Shown: positions 35,801 to 48,115, counted from the stretch's first letter. The stretch: 64,000 nucleotides of DNA from Nannobrachium achirus (GCA_963921795.1 OY997652.1:58950919-59014918), one strand, 5' to 3'. Numbers and translations: made by a program. Notes: generated by a model not told the origin, from the sequence alone.

Positions 35801-36692
35801 CTAGGAATGCAGAAAGGATATGAGGGAGCTGATGAAGTCTAAGGGTTTTTCTGCATGGACCCAATGGCCGGCGCCTGGGATGTACTGGATGTCGGCGCGA
35901 GGGAACAAACGCTGGATTTCTGGGTAGTCTTCCGAGCTGATGTAAGCAGAGCTGCCTCCGCCCAGGAAGAGTGTGGGACCCTCGTAGCTCGCGTTCAGGC
36001 TGGGGAAGCCCATGATGTCATCAAGGTGCGCCGCGATGGCTTCCAGGTTGACTCTCCAGGTGCAGCGACCATTATGCACCACCAGGTTGGTCAACAGGAA
36101 CTGGCGCACCGACTGCTCCTTGACCAGCGAGCGTAGCTGGTCCTCGGCCACTCGTCTGGCGGCGGAGCGAGGGACGTCGCTGGAGATCTTCACGTCTTGC
36201 ATGGCTCTGATTGTTTGCGGCGGAGGTGGTCAGAGCCGGACTGATGTCCACCACCACCAATCTCTCCACAAGACTCGGCTGTGCGAGGGCCGCCGCCATG
36301 GCGACTTTGCCTCCCATGCTGTGACCAATCAGGACGCACTTGTCGACGTGCAGCCGGGCGAGCAGGTGTTTCAAGTCGTTGGTCATCGCCTCGTAGGTCA
36401 TCACGGGGCTGTGCGCGCTGCCGCCGTGGTTGCGGGCGTCTACGGTCAGGGCCGTCCTGCCTGTGCGCTGCACCAGGGCCTTGGCTATCGAGTGGAAGTT
36501 AGACTTGCTGCCAAACAGGCCATGGAGAAAGACAAGCGGTGTGCCGCCCCCTTTCCCGTCGAAGACGTCGTAGTCCAGCGCGACTGGGCCGGGTGTTGAG
36601 CCGCTCTTGTCCCCATGTGCTCCCGTTACAAAACATGCCGCCGACCGCCCACTCAACAGTCCACTCCGAATGACGCGATGGAAAACACTCAT
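35801..36692 (-). pseudogene. abhd11: Intronless abhd11 copy (retrocopy) with a frameshift
   Basis: ABHD11 is a mitochondrial alpha/beta hydrolase. The minus-strand frame starts MSVFHRVIRSGLLSGRSAAC (36692) and contains VFLHGLFGSKSNFHSIAKAL, LTVDARNHGGSAHSPVMTYE, the nucleophile elbow GHSMGGK (36326-36310) and LVERLVVVDISPALTT. After SAANN the frame breaks; from 36202 it continues MQDVKISSDVPRSAARRVAE to the catalytic-His segment GAGHWVHAEKPLDF and stop TAG at 35801. Compared with the family, about 14 bases (a residue run like FHAYI) seem deleted at about 36215. No introns interrupt it, although vertebrate abhd11 is multi-exon as I recall, so a processed copy is likely. No poly(A) is visible; a MITE lies 13 bp past the stop. 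Confidence 0.85.
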
Positions 36693-36850
36693 GGCAGAAG
36701 TTTAGCATGATTATCGGATTATACAGATTTAAATCCGACCCATGAAGGTGCATGATGCTAACTGACATCATAGACTACATCTTTGGGCGTGACCGACATT
36801 GGGACTCCATGTATGGATATGACTCATAGCGACAGCACCAGGATGACACA

Positions 36851-37319
36851 CAGTGGCGTCAGTTCAGAAAATGCTAAGGTATGGCAACATGTTTACATAC
36901 CTTAGCAAGAGGCATGATACATTTATTTTAAGAAGTACATCTTATTTTCCCCCCGTTTCTACGGTTTCTTCTGGAGTGGTTGTTCAAGTGCAGCTAAACT
37001 TGGCATGTTAGTAAACGTGCCACAATTAACAATAATGCATTGCACCTGTGCAGCGGACCTACGGAACCTGGGAATGTACCGTTTTGTCAAGATGGGGAGA
37101 ATACAAGTGTGGAGAATATAATTATAATACCTTGTTAAAGTGACCATGTTGTGAAATTTTGCATTTGTAGTTATTTTACTGTAATTTAACAACATAATAA
37201 CCAGCACAGTAGACAAAGAGACATTCATAGATTTATATTTAATAGTAACTTTTAATTTCCCCCCCTGGGCCGAGGGTATGGCAGCTGCATACCCCTGCCA
37301 TACCCAATTGACGCCCCTG
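36851..37319 (+). mobile_element. hAT-like MITE with perfect 8-bp target duplication
   Basis: CAGTGGCGTCAGTTCAG at the left and ATTGACGCCCCTG at the right; ATGACACA flanks both sides (36843-36850, 37320-37327). A second copy begins at 63778. Confidence 0.92.
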
Positions 37320-37689
37320 ATGACACACGCACCATAGCCAATGAAATACTGTAAAATGTGAGACAATCAAAAGTTGCAGTAGATCCGTTTATTCCCTCCT
37401 TAGTGACAATTCTGGTTGTGGTATCGAGCACCTTCTCAAAGCGTTGTAACAGGTGTGGCCTCTCCCTATGGTGTGGAAGACAGTGAAAGCAGTGAATATA
37501 CCTTCTTTCCAATTTCAGACACATTAACAAAAGAGATTCTCAAGGAAACAGAATGAGCTCGACTAAAAACTACTGCCTCACCCCAAACATTTAATTACCA
37601 ATTTACAATGCCTGCCCTTACCTGTTAGATTATATTGTCCATGATTAAACATAAACACAAAAATGAATACATACCAAATTAAAACAATT

Positions 37690-37780
37690 ACTTAGATAGA
37701 TATATAGATACATACCTTTATTATCCCAAGGGGGAAAATGAGTTGCCCAGAGGCAGCACAGCAGTATAATACTTAAAATG
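37690..37780 (-). mobile_element. LINE/SINE 3' tail with GATA repeat
   Basis: ATAGATA-type repeat followed by CCTTTATTATCCCAAGGGGG, the same tail as at 5236. Confidence 0.65.
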
Positions 37781-38287
37781 TTAAAGCTATACTGTGTAAG
37801 TTGCTCAACTAGTGGTCTTTAGCAGTATAGCAAACCGCGGTCGCGTCTGCTTTTTTCGGCCGTTTTTCGCCGCGGACCGGGCCTTCAGACCAGCGCGTCC
37901 GCCTCGCCTCGCCGAGACGCATCCATAGAGGTCTCTCGTGTCCCTCTACGAGCAGCGGTTGGGGAGACTTCTAGACCAGCGTAAACAAAGCTGTTGAAGC
38001 AAGCTATTTCCTGAAGAGACGCAAGATGCACTGTGATTGGCCGGTAGTGTATCATGTGTGTATGATCTGCAATGTGATTGGCCAACGTATACACAACGTA
38101 TACGGATGATGCAGATGACGTCATTTTTCCGCGAAATCCGGACCCCGGCAAGGATCAGAGAAAACATATAAAGAGAAGGCTTTAGAAGCAGAAAATAACG
38201 GAGTGGGTGTTCTAAAACTTTAGCGATGTAACAGTTAGGACAATTTTAAGATTTGTTTTATAAAAAAAGTTACATGGTATAACTTTA
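37781..38287. mobile_element. TTAA-type MITE
   Basis: TTAAAGCTATACTGTGTAAG at the left, mirrored by GTTACATGGTATAACTTTAG at the right; the interior is CG-rich. Confidence 0.65.
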
Positions 38288-39177
38288 GAAGCAGCCCACA
38301 ACATGCTATATCTGAAAACTAGCAAACTTCCTACACACAACAGGTACATCAACTTTCTGTAACAAGAAAATAACTTTAAACAGTTAGAAAAAGGAGGGAA
38401 CAGTTAGTGTATAAATTATGTGCAGTGGGTCTAGAGCAGGGGTCTTCATCAGGGGGTCCACGACCCCTAGGGGGTCCGCGGGGATACTGCAGGGGGTCCC
38501 CCAAATTTGAAAAAAGAAAGAAAAAAACAAAAAAAACGTTTGTTTAAAATAAAACTCTATCACCCCTCACCAAACCAAAGGTATCATTGGACAGTTGAAA
38601 GCTTACTCTACTTAGTGGACGTGGTCTGAGCCCCCCACCACACGATTAAATACATTTCTAGGGCTAAATGAAAAATATTTCACCGGATGGTGATGGCGCA
38701 GCAGAGAGGTACAGCGGCATTTCTTCGGTTTCATCAGGGATGGCATTAAATGAGTTAAAGAGAGGGCTTTTTTGCAAGTTCCAGAAAATGTGATATTTGA
38801 TATCATAGATCCCTTTATGAACATTTGGACCTTTGTTTTGTCCTACGCATCTGTCACTAACCTTTGATGTGTGCATCTTGTAATAGTTTCTATTCAGGTA
38901 ATCCCTGCAGTCGTTTAGATATAATAAAACATATTCCACTCTGACACTCGTGCTCCATATAGCTTTTTGCCATCATGACTCTCACATGAGAGAGAGAGAG
39001 TTGCGTGAGTGTGTGTGCGCGTGAGAGAGAGAGCAAGAGTCACATGTGTGGGAGGGTATGCTGTATGAATGTTTGCAAAACACCATGTGAATTTGTGTAT
39101 TCTCTGTGCTGTGTGCTGTGAACACAGTGTACCATATTATTTTATTTATTCAAACTGAGCCAGGGGTCAGGCCCGAT
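38288..39177. other. Non-coding interval with hAT-like terminus and GA-rich patch
   Basis: GCAGGGGTCTTCATCAGGGG (38436) looks like one end of a hAT-like repeat. GA-rich low complexity at 38985-39035. No gene. Confidence 0.4.
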
Positions 39178-39591
39178 TAGGGATGGGACGATAAGCGTGA
39201 TAAAAAACACTTGCGATAATAAAACACTCGCTATAATCGTATCGTGGAGATTAAATTTATCGTGATATCGTCCTCCGTCATGCGTTGGGATCAATTCACC
39301 TTTTATTTGCCGAGCTGCTTATCCGGTACCACTTAAACCCTCTATCGGTAAAAGGTGCTTATAATATACGTACTTGATACAGTCTTTTTCTCACTCTATC
39401 AAATGTCTTAAACAAAAAATAGCAGATCTACAAGCTCGCAACACGTTGCAGCTTGTAGATCTGCTATTTTTTGACAAATCATGTTCCGACACCCAGGATA
39501 ACGAATTTTGATTATCGCGATAATATCGTAAATCGCGATTTCTTTTGTCACAATAATCGTGCTATGAAATGTTCATATCGTTCCATCCCTA
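39178..39591. mobile_element. hAT-like MITE with perfect 8-bp target duplication and central palindrome
   Basis: TAGGGATGGGACGATAA at the left and ATCGTTCCATCCCTA at the right; GGCCCGAT flanks both ends (39170-39177, 39592-39599). The palindrome at 39414-39472 (AAAATAGCAGATCTACAAGC and its mirror) is almost perfect. Confidence 0.93.
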
Positions 39592-39599
39592 GGCCCGAT

Positions 39600-40080
39600 A
39601 AGCTTTATGTTATCTCTCTGTTCCCCTCTTTTCTGCATCTTGGACCCTTTATCATGCCAGATGGACTTGACTACTAGTACCGTGGACTTTTGAGATTGTG
39701 CCTTGTACTACACTAGAGGGTCGCGGCCCTTCGGGCCGCTCACATCTAGTTAAAAAAAAAAAAAAGTTAAAAAAAAAAGTAAAAAAAAAAATTTCCGGTC
39801 GGACATATTTGACGGCCGGACGCACTGGAGAGAAGTCCGTTGACTGTGGACTGCCCTGTGCCCTGTGCCTATGCTCGAGTGTGGGCGTGTCTCAAAGTCC
39901 GTTGACTGTGGACTGCCCTGTGTCCTGTGTCCGTTGACTGTGGGCTGCCCTGTGTCCTGTGCCCTGTGCCAAAGTGGGCTGCGGCCTTAAGCCAATTGTA
40001 AATATAAGATTGCACTGTTGTGAATACACAGATATGTATTGCATTGTGTCCAATAAAAAATAAACGTAACTGAACTGAAC
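39600..40080 (+). mobile_element. Probable retroposon end with ACTGA tail and CCCTGTG minisatellite
   Basis: GTTGACTGTGG(A/G)CTGCCCTGTG occurs three times (39839-39960). CCAATAAAAAATAAACG is followed by an ACTGA-repeat tail at 40062-40082, a LINE/SINE-like 3' end. An A-rich tract lies at 39752-39790. Confidence 0.5.
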
Positions 40081-40784
40081 TGAATGAGCACGTATTTCAG
40101 GATGAAGAGTTATAGGTATTGTGTAGTTGTGAGCTTGTAGATCGTCTATTTGAACTATTTAAAATAGTTCAATAGTTTAAAATAGTAAAACATAAAATGC
40201 AAAAGCGTTTAGGGATAAGCGCACTGGCGAAAATAGGGCTCATCGTGTACTGTACTTTATGCAGAAAATCCCTGTAGTCATTTACAAATAGTATAACGTG
40301 CAAACTCAACTGAATACCTTGAGTACAAGAGAAGTACTTCTGTACCGGGCCGATGCATACTCCACTTAGGGAGGTTTGCCTTTTGCACCTTACGCTGTAC
40401 CAGTATACGTGTAAGAAAAAGAGAGAAATGAAGATAAAAAAAAGTGTTACGTTTGTTATCAGGGTCTTCTCCATAAAATGCTAATTTTGGCATTGTTTTC
40501 CTGTCTCAAGAATATGAACCATGGTTGACATTCAAGCAGCTGTGCTTTGTTTGATTCATGACTTGCTGTCCGTCTCTCGTTCGTCACGGATGACGTTACA
40601 TGTTGTGTGTTTATTATGCCCTCCACAAAGACAGATATCTGCCTAATTCCAGACTTGTTGCGAGACACCCTGGTCCAATCCAGCCAGGTGCTGGGAAAAT
40701 TGAACTCATCAGAGGAGATTACCATAATCTAGTCCAATATGGTCAAACCTTATGGTCTCTCCAGAGTATTACAGAGAGGAGCGT
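40081..40784. other. Non-coding interval
   Basis: A half palindrome at 40127-40152; no gene or clear element boundary otherwise. Confidence 0.3.
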
Positions 40785-40975
40785 AACGTCACGCTTTGAT
40801 CTCGCCGTCACTGGAGTTCTTAACAAGCCTCTGTTGCTCTTCAGCCCCGTCAACCGCCATTGTAACCGAGGCTTTTTCACTCGCTGGTAAATTGACTAAA
40901 TCACGTCTTTTCACCCCTTTTAACGCATTCACAGGCCTATCCAAGTTATGCAACATGTTATTTCACGTAATTGGC
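40785..40975 (+). repeat. Left member of a ~180-bp inverted repeat pair
   Basis: Shares GTAACCGAGGC, TTTTCACTCGCTGGTAA and TAAATCACGTCTTT with the complement of 43395-43575, 2.6 kb away. Probably the ends of an element later filled by other insertions, or two inverted copies of one repeat. Confidence 0.7.
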
Positions 40976-41959
40976 TCTAGTTAATGTTTAAAGGAAGGGT
41001 AACAGAATGGGCTCTACTTTGTCTCCAATTAATTGTGATATAATTGTGAAAATATTTGCCAATGCAACTATACCCTGAAAGGGTTAATATTCAGAGCTGT
41101 AGGGAGAAGGCGGTCTCAACTCCCGAGGCACCGCCCAGCCGCCTCGGAAAGTGAGGAGCAGAAACAGCGTGTCACTTGAGGAATGTTGGTCACGTGACCC
41201 AATGGAAGTCGGTGGAGAATTGGACGTGGGAATTACGATATATATATCCTAATAATACAGTAAATACATAACTTTGTCAGCGACGATGACCAACGATATG
41301 TATGCTATCACACGTGTCATGTTTTGTAATTGTCCTGACTGATTTCGCTGTATTCATGCTGAAGCACAGCTCGCACGAGTCAAAGACTTTCTACAGTCGC
41401 GAGGGGCGGGTCTTGACTTCGCTCCAGGCTTTGTGGACAGCGGCTGCTGTTCGCTGTTCATGCCGCGATGAGAGGTTCATGTGTGGGATGAACAAGCCAT
41501 TTTGACTCGGTGATTTTTATGGAGCTTTTCTTTCCCGGGCCGTTTCTGGGACAAATCATCATGACAAAATAAGATAAATAGGGGACAGCCGGACAGGGCG
41601 ACTATTTGTGAGGATAAGTTAATAATAATTAGAAGATAGAGTTAAAATAAAACATTAAACCAAGCACTTTGACCGAGGCTTGCGCTCGCATCTAGGCTCG
41701 CATCTACGCTGGTGACTCGTGTGTAAAGTAACTAAGTAGCCAACATTTACTCAAGTACTAAACCAAGCACTTTGACCGAGGCTTGTCATCATTGTGAGTG
41801 GATGAGAGCCGCTCGCCCGCTCGCATCTACGTGCAGCCTGCTAGTGAGTCGAGTGTAAAGTAACTAAGTAGCCTACATTTACTCAAGTATTGATGTACTT
41901 TGAGGCGGAGATAGCCGCGACCAGCTCTTCTTCTAATCGGCTCGCCTGCAGTCGGTATC

Positions 41960-42330
41960 TAAGTAGGCTACATTTACTCAGATACTGTACTTAAGTAGGG
42001 CCCTACAATTTTGAGGTATTTTTACTTTACTGGAGTGTTTTACATTTTCAGTACTTTTATTTCTACTCCACTTCATCTCAAAATAAATCATTGTAGGCTA
42101 CTTTTACTCCACTGCAGTTATTTTAAAAAAGTTATTAAAAATACTTTGTTTAATTATTATTACAAACCATTCATTAATCACTATATATACATCGGCCATT
42201 TGAAATTAGCCGATCTACAAGCTCACAGTGCGTGACGGACATTTTCTTGTAACGGTTTATTTCTACATTGTAGTATCGATACTTTTACTTGTTGATACTT
42301 TTACTTGAGTACAAAATATGAGTACTTCTT
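41960..42330. mobile_element. MITE with TACTTAAGTA / ACTTTTACT motifs
   Basis: ATACTGTACTTAAGTAGGGC, TTTTGAGGTATTTTTACTTT and TACTTTTACTTGAGTAC motifs match 57112-57500. Only half of the dispersed palindrome (42201-42232) is present here. Confidence 0.6.
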
Positions 42331-42391
42331 CCACCGCTGCGCTGTCAGTCCGTGCAGCCGTGCTGACAAGGAAACGGCAGGGGGGGGGGGG

Positions 42392-43080
42392 GATTGATTG
42401 ATTGATTGATTGAAGGCTTTATTAGAAGTTTGCATAGGAAAATGTACAGATTCATGACGGTACAGTTCACTGGTACAAGGTCTACTAAAAGGAGATCCAT
42501 GAAAAGACTAAGCTTATTTCAACAGGAAACCATTAAAGTATCTCATATAACATTGAATGACAGACAAATAGAACACAGTACTATGCAGTAGATATGTAAA
42601 GAAAAAAAGAAAACAGTAGGTCTATACAATCAGTAAGTACAGTATATACAATATATACAAGGAAGGGGCAGGTAACAGTAAGTCTAAACAATCAGTATGT
42701 ACAGTATATACAAGGAAGGGGCAGGGAGGGTAGGGTTGGGCTAGGTTTTTACCAGTTGTGAACGGCTGCTGCCTGTAAGTGGTTTTTTAGGGCAATTTTA
42801 AAGGATGCTAGTGATCCACACTCCTTTATGGCCTTCGGTAAGGCATTCCACATTTTTGTGGTGTAGCAGAAGAACGAGTTCGACCCTTTCTTTGAGTTGA
42901 CTCTGGGTTGAACGTGATCTGTGGCACTGCCTCTGGTGTTGTAATTATGGACATCCTTAACGTTTTTAAAGTATTTTGACAGGTACTTGGGTATCATAGT
43001 GGTGTAGTGTATCTTGTACACCAGGCCCATTGCAAGTTGCTGTACTCTGTCATCTACTCTGAGCCACCCCATGGCGGAGA
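42392..43080 (-). mobile_element. 5'-truncated LINE with ATCA-repeat tail
   Basis: The minus-strand frame 43030-42749 reads KIHYTTMIPKYLSKYF, YNTRGSATDH and KMWNALPKAIKECGSLASFK, the typical end of a CR1/L2/Rex1-type reverse transcriptase ORF. The 3' UTR ends in an ATCA repeat (plus-strand TTGA at 42393-42412). 5' truncation at about 43080 is normal for LINEs. Confidence 0.8.
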
Positions 43081-43394
43081 AATGGGCGTGTCCAGCTTGC
43101 ATTTCACCGAGACAAGAGGGCAAGAGAGATTCTCTTGTTTTCGTCATTTTCACGCGACAACTTTATTTCCGAAGTTATTTCCCAAAATGGCCACAGTTGG
43201 TCTTATTAATTTATAAACCTCAAATGTAACTATGTATTCTCAAACTAATATGACTCAAATATATGTAAAAAATACTTAGGGGGACCTTTAGAGACATGTG
43301 TCAACAGTTTTACAAGGCAAATTTCATGGTGCCTACACTTTAATGTAAGAAAATGTACTTTGATTGACTTTAAAATTATTGACTTTATTGACTT

Positions 43395-43575
43395 TAAAAT
43401 GTACTCAAATCAACTTGGAGAGGCCCGCAAATGCGTTAAAAGGGGCAAAGACGTGATTTAGTCTACTTACCAGCGAGTGAAAATGCCTCGGTTACATTGG
43501 AGGTGGACGAGGCTGAAGAGCAGTAAGAATATCACCAGACTCCGGTAAGCTAAATAGTGACGTCACGTCCGCTTT
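43395..43575 (-). repeat. Right member of the ~180-bp inverted repeat pair
   Basis: Complement of 40785-40975 with scattered differences; contains TGACGTCACGTCC at its outer end. Confidence 0.7.
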
Positions 43576-44095
43576 CCACGCTTACAATGGGAGTCGACGT
43601 AAGTGTCAGAACTCTCTCTCTTCTAGGACACTGGGTCTCTCTGCCTGGCTCTCCTATGCTTCTCGTTCGACCTCAGCCCTGCATGCCCACATAGAGCCTG
43701 TTTCCAACTATATCCTCGCTGTGCACTTCTTTACCCCGGCTGCCATTTGCCATTCTCTCTTGTGAAGTCACTGGATGTCATCTCACAGTCGCTGAGTGAC
43801 ATTTGAATGAGCTTGGCGGTCGTCCCGGTCAGTGGAGAATCGTTTTCACTCTCCGCCCGTCTGCACCTTTGTTGTCCCCGATGTCTGCTGCTTGACCTTG
43901 TTCTCGTGAACCCGCCGTCTCTGAGTTGTAAAGGATGGGAGCAACCTGACACTCACTGTATCCCCCTGCCTATGAAGCCAGAATTGAATATGTCTTCTTT
44001 TACTCCCTCAAAAAACTTTTCTTTTCAACTCTTTTGGCATGGTCAACTGTTATTTTTGGATTCCAAGTGCTTTAGAGGTACTATAGGTACTACTT
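43576..44095. other. Non-coding interval
   Basis: Open frames without motifs. The stretch 44003-44075 recurs downstream at 46432-46495. Confidence 0.35.
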
Positions 44096-45348
44096 ACAAT
44101 AGAGGCCTATCTGGGCCCGCCCCTTTCCCCCCTCCCCCTGAGCGGCAGCCATGATGGAGTTACTGCTGCAGCAGTGTGTGTCTATGTCTATGTCTATGGA
44201 GATGGGACTTTTAATGAAATTAGTCATTACCAGTCCCATCTCCATGATATTTAGATCTAATTCCTTCGCCAGTTCCATCCGCATGATTTGTAGATCTAAT
44301 TCTATGAGTCCCATCCCCATGATTTGTAGGTCTAATACCATCGCCAGTCCCATCCTTATGATTCATAGATCTAATTCTGTCTGTTCCATCTCAATTATGT
44401 TTAGGTCTAATTCCATCGCCATTTCCATCCAAATGATTTGTAAATCTAATTCTATGAGTCCCATCTCCATGATTTGTAGGTCTAATTCCATCGCCAGTCC
44501 CATCCTTATGATTTGTAGATCTAATTCTATCTGTTCCATCTCAATTATGTTTAGGTCTGATTCCATCGCCAGTTCTATCCGCATGATTTGTTGATCTAAT
44601 TCTATATAGTTCCATCCTCATGATTTGTAGATCTAATTCCATCGCCAGTCCCATCCTTATGATTTGTTGATCTAATTCTATCAGTCCCATCTCAATTATG
44701 TTTAGGTCTAATTCCATCGCCAGTTCCATCCCCATGATGTGTAGGTCTAATTCGATACATTCCCAACTCCATGTTCTTTAGATCTAATTCGATAGTCACA
44801 TCCCCATGATTTGTAGATCTAATTCCATCACCAGTCCCATCCCCATAATGTGTAGGTCCAATTCCATCGGCAGTTTCGCCAGTTCCATCTGTATGATTTG
44901 TAGATCTAATTCTATGAGTCCCATCCCCATGATTTGTAGGTCTAATACCATCGCCAGTCTCATCCTTAAGATTTGTAGATCTAATTCTATCAGTCCCATC
45001 TCAATTATGTTTAGGTCTAATTCCATCGCCAGTTCTATCCGCATGATTTGTAGATCTAATTCTATATAGTTCCATTGTCATGATTTGTAGATCTAATTCT
45101 ATATAGTTCCATTGTCATGATTTGTAGATCTAATTCCATCACCAGTCCCATCCCCATGATGTGTAGGTCCAATTCTATCGCCAGTTTCATCCGCATGATT
45201 TGTAGATCTAATTCTATCAGTCACATCTCAATTATGTTTAGATCTAATTCCATCGCCAGTTCCATCCCCATGATTTGTAGGTCTAATTCGATACAGTCCC
45301 ATCCACATAATTCATCTGCTTACAATAAATGTGACAAATCTCTGTGAG

Positions 45349-45379
<31 letters not shown>

Positions 45380-46224
45380 TCCACTTATCTCGAGAAACGT
45401 TCGTCCCACCGGCTTCAGATTCGGCACATGAATTAGATCTACAAATCATGTGGATGGAACTAGCAATAGAATTAGACATACAAATGATAGGGATGGGACT
45501 GGTGATGGAATTAGATCTACAAATCATGGGAATTAGATGTAAAGAATATGGAGATGGGACTGAATCGAATTAGACTTACAAATCATGGGGATGGAACTGG
45601 CTATAGAATTTGACCTTCACATAATTGAGATGGGACTGATAGAATTAGATCTACAAATCATAAGGATGGGACTGGCGATGGATTTAGATCTACAAATCAT
45701 GAGGATGGAACTGTATAGAATTAGATCTACAAATCATGTGGATGGAACTGGCGATGGAATCAGACCTAAACATAATTGAGATGGAACAGATAGAATTAGA
45801 TCTACAAATCATAAGGATGGGACTGGCGATGGAATTAGACCTACAAATCATGGAGATGGGACTCATAGAATTAGATTTACAAATCATTTGGATGGAACTG
45901 GTGATGGAATTAGACCTAAACATAATTGAGATGGAACAGACAGAATTAGATCTACAAATCTTAAGGATGGGACTGGCGATGGTATTAGACCTACAAATCA
46001 TGGGGATGGGACTCATAGAATTAGATCTACAAATCATGCGGATGGAACTGGCGAAGGAATTAGATCTAAATATCATGGAGATGGGACTGGTAATGACTAA
46101 TTTCATTAAAAGTCCCATCTCCATAGACATAGACATAGACACACACTGCTGCAGCAGTAACTCCATCATGGCTGCCGCTCAGGGGGAGGGGGGAAAGGGG
46201 CGGGCCCAGATAGGCCTCTATTGT
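44096..46224. mobile_element. Foldback element built of ~48-bp tandem repeats (2.1 kb)
   Basis: The outer ends ACAATAGAGGCCTATCTGGG and its mirror are perfect; pairing continues without a break through GGGCGG, GCCATGATGGAGTTACTGCT and the start of the tandem array. Each arm is an array of 45-48-bp units around ATGATTTGTAGATCTAATTC with variant ends; the left arm is about 1.2 kb and the right about 0.8 kb. A short spacer (about 45340-45430) holds a GTAT microsatellite. All open frames (repeats of RSNSIASPI) come from the array. The design recalls Drosophila FB/Galileo elements. Confidence 0.85.
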
Positions 46225-46428
46225 TGGCCTAAAAAATACATATTATATTCAAAGATTTGCACACATTTTCACAATGTTTAAAAAAGAAAATAGCAGATAC
46301 AAGCTCGCAGCGCGGCACTCGGTGCCGCGCTGTGAGCTTGTAGATCTGCTATTTTTCAATAGCTAAAGTATAAAATAATGCCAGGCCCCTCCACCTTGGG
46401 CCCTAGTAACTCAGTCCCAGTTTTACTC
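46225..46428. mobile_element. Half of the composite palindrome-bearing MITE
   Basis: Contains palindrome 46286-46356 with a GC-rich loop (CGCGGCACTCGGTGCCGCG) and the flank AGGCCCCTCCACCTTGGGCC shared with 10840, 50510 and 53110. Confidence 0.7.
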
Positions 46429-46919
46429 CCTCAAAACTTTTCTTTTCAACTCTTTTGGCATGGTCAATAGTTATTTTTTGATTCCAAGTAAGGTACTAGC
46501 TCTCGTTTTTGCCATCTAGCTGGTTCTATTGCAAGAGGATAGTGATGACCCCAGCGGTGGGGTTTACACTGAACCTCGTTAAGATTTGGTTCAGGTGATA
46601 ACATAATCAGTGCCTCATTAAGTGGAATGAGATGTGCTTGTGTGTTGGAATTCAGCAGACGCTGCAATGCGAAGGATACCATAAATGTAGAGATTCGGAT
46701 TCCTGAAAAAATGTGGAGTGGGTCTATTAAGACCACCTGAACCCCATAGCATCCCTATTCTGGGACAAATATCCTGCAAAAAATATCTAACTGTTCAGAG
46801 CTCTTCACAAGCAGTGCATTGTGAGCTTGTACAAAGACTCTTCTGTGAAGAGATTTAGTGTTGAGGGACGAAAAAGACCTCTGGGGGTGTCAGGTCCCAA
46901 AAAATATAATGGGGACAAT
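46429..46919. other. Non-coding interval
   Basis: Begins with the repeat of 44003-44075; otherwise no gene or clear element. Confidence 0.3.
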
Positions 46920-47332
46920 TTAAAGGGGCCACACCATGCTTTTAAAAATATATACGTTATATAAATGTTGGTCAATAATTTTATTTTATATTTTTTATTC
47001 AGGTTTTAGCCTAAACAACCACTCGGATATTGAAATTTCATGTTCTGTCTGTCTCTAATTCCAAGCCGTTTCAGATGCAATACCAAAATTCCCTTTGTTG
47101 GCAACGGGGCGCTGTCTTTGGGCTAAAATGGCACCATGCTAATCTTACGTGTATCGTTCCAATTTTAGCACCACTTTACCTCGCCCACCCCATAGTCTCC
47201 ACCCCCTTCTCTTCAGTAGCCAGGAAACTGAAGTGGAGGGCCGGTACTATGCAAATGGCCCATGGTGTGATGTCACACCGGTCCCCTTTTCAGGAGAGAA
47301 CTATTTGGAATTTTATGGTGTGGCCCCTTTAA
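46920..47332. mobile_element. TTAA-type MITE
   Basis: TTAAAGGGGCCACACCATGC at the left; ATGGTGTGGCCCCTTTAA at the right; near-perfect inverted ends with TTAA borders. Confidence 0.92.
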
Positions 47333-48107
47333 CTCAGTTAGCGCCGGGCGACTTTACGAGCGACTAGTTCACTATGGCGTTTGGTGCCGAGCGACTCGAG
47401 CGACTTTTATATAAAAGCATTGTTTAAGCTTTTAATGTGTGTTTATAGACGGAGCGAAATGGTTAGCTTACCTCAGCTAATGTCCACACGTAAACCGTGA
47501 AAAAAAAGGATACGATTATGACGTCACCTTTAAACCAGGGCTTCCTGTTGACAACAGGCCTCTGCTAGCGTTAGCCTCAATGCAACCATCCGACCCTCAC
47601 GTAGCTTCACTAGGTCGGATTTTGATTCTGAAACTTTCTGTGTGGCATCTATATACGTCCCGATGCCCATACCAATGGTGGTTTGAGACGATCAAGCACG
47701 AATTGAACAGTATTGAGCTGAAATGGTGACCGGCGGCCCGTCCATGTTAAGTCAATGAGGACCAAGTCAGCGTCTCATCCTGTTATGTGGATTTAAACAG
47801 GCTTAACATGGGACCATGTCAGTGTATGGTGTATGGTGGTCTCTAGTGGTCATCTGGTGGTATGGTATGTTGAACGTGCAATTCGTTAAGGTGGTCTGGT
47901 TAAGGTGGTCTGGGGGGATACAAAATAGCTATTTCCTGGCGTTATAAGCGCACATTCATATTCATATTTTGGAAATCTGGCCCTGTATGAGTTAAGTTTT
48001 ATTTTTCTCCAAAGCTCTATTTACAGTGTATTTGCACAAGTAACACCCTAACCCGTAAGGGGCGAGGAGCGACCCGCCAGGTGTCTTGTGTCTTGTGTGT
48101 GTGTACA
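47333..48107. other. Non-coding interval
   Basis: No gene recognised. Fragments such as CGAGCGACTCGAGCGAC suggest older repeats. Confidence 0.3.
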
Positions 48108-48115
48108 GTATGTGT

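Noticed and set aside
44151-46281. Several 60-180-codon frames reading RSNSIASPI-type repeats
   Set aside because: Produced by the ~48-bp tandem units of the foldback element; seen on both strands, with no unique protein sequence.
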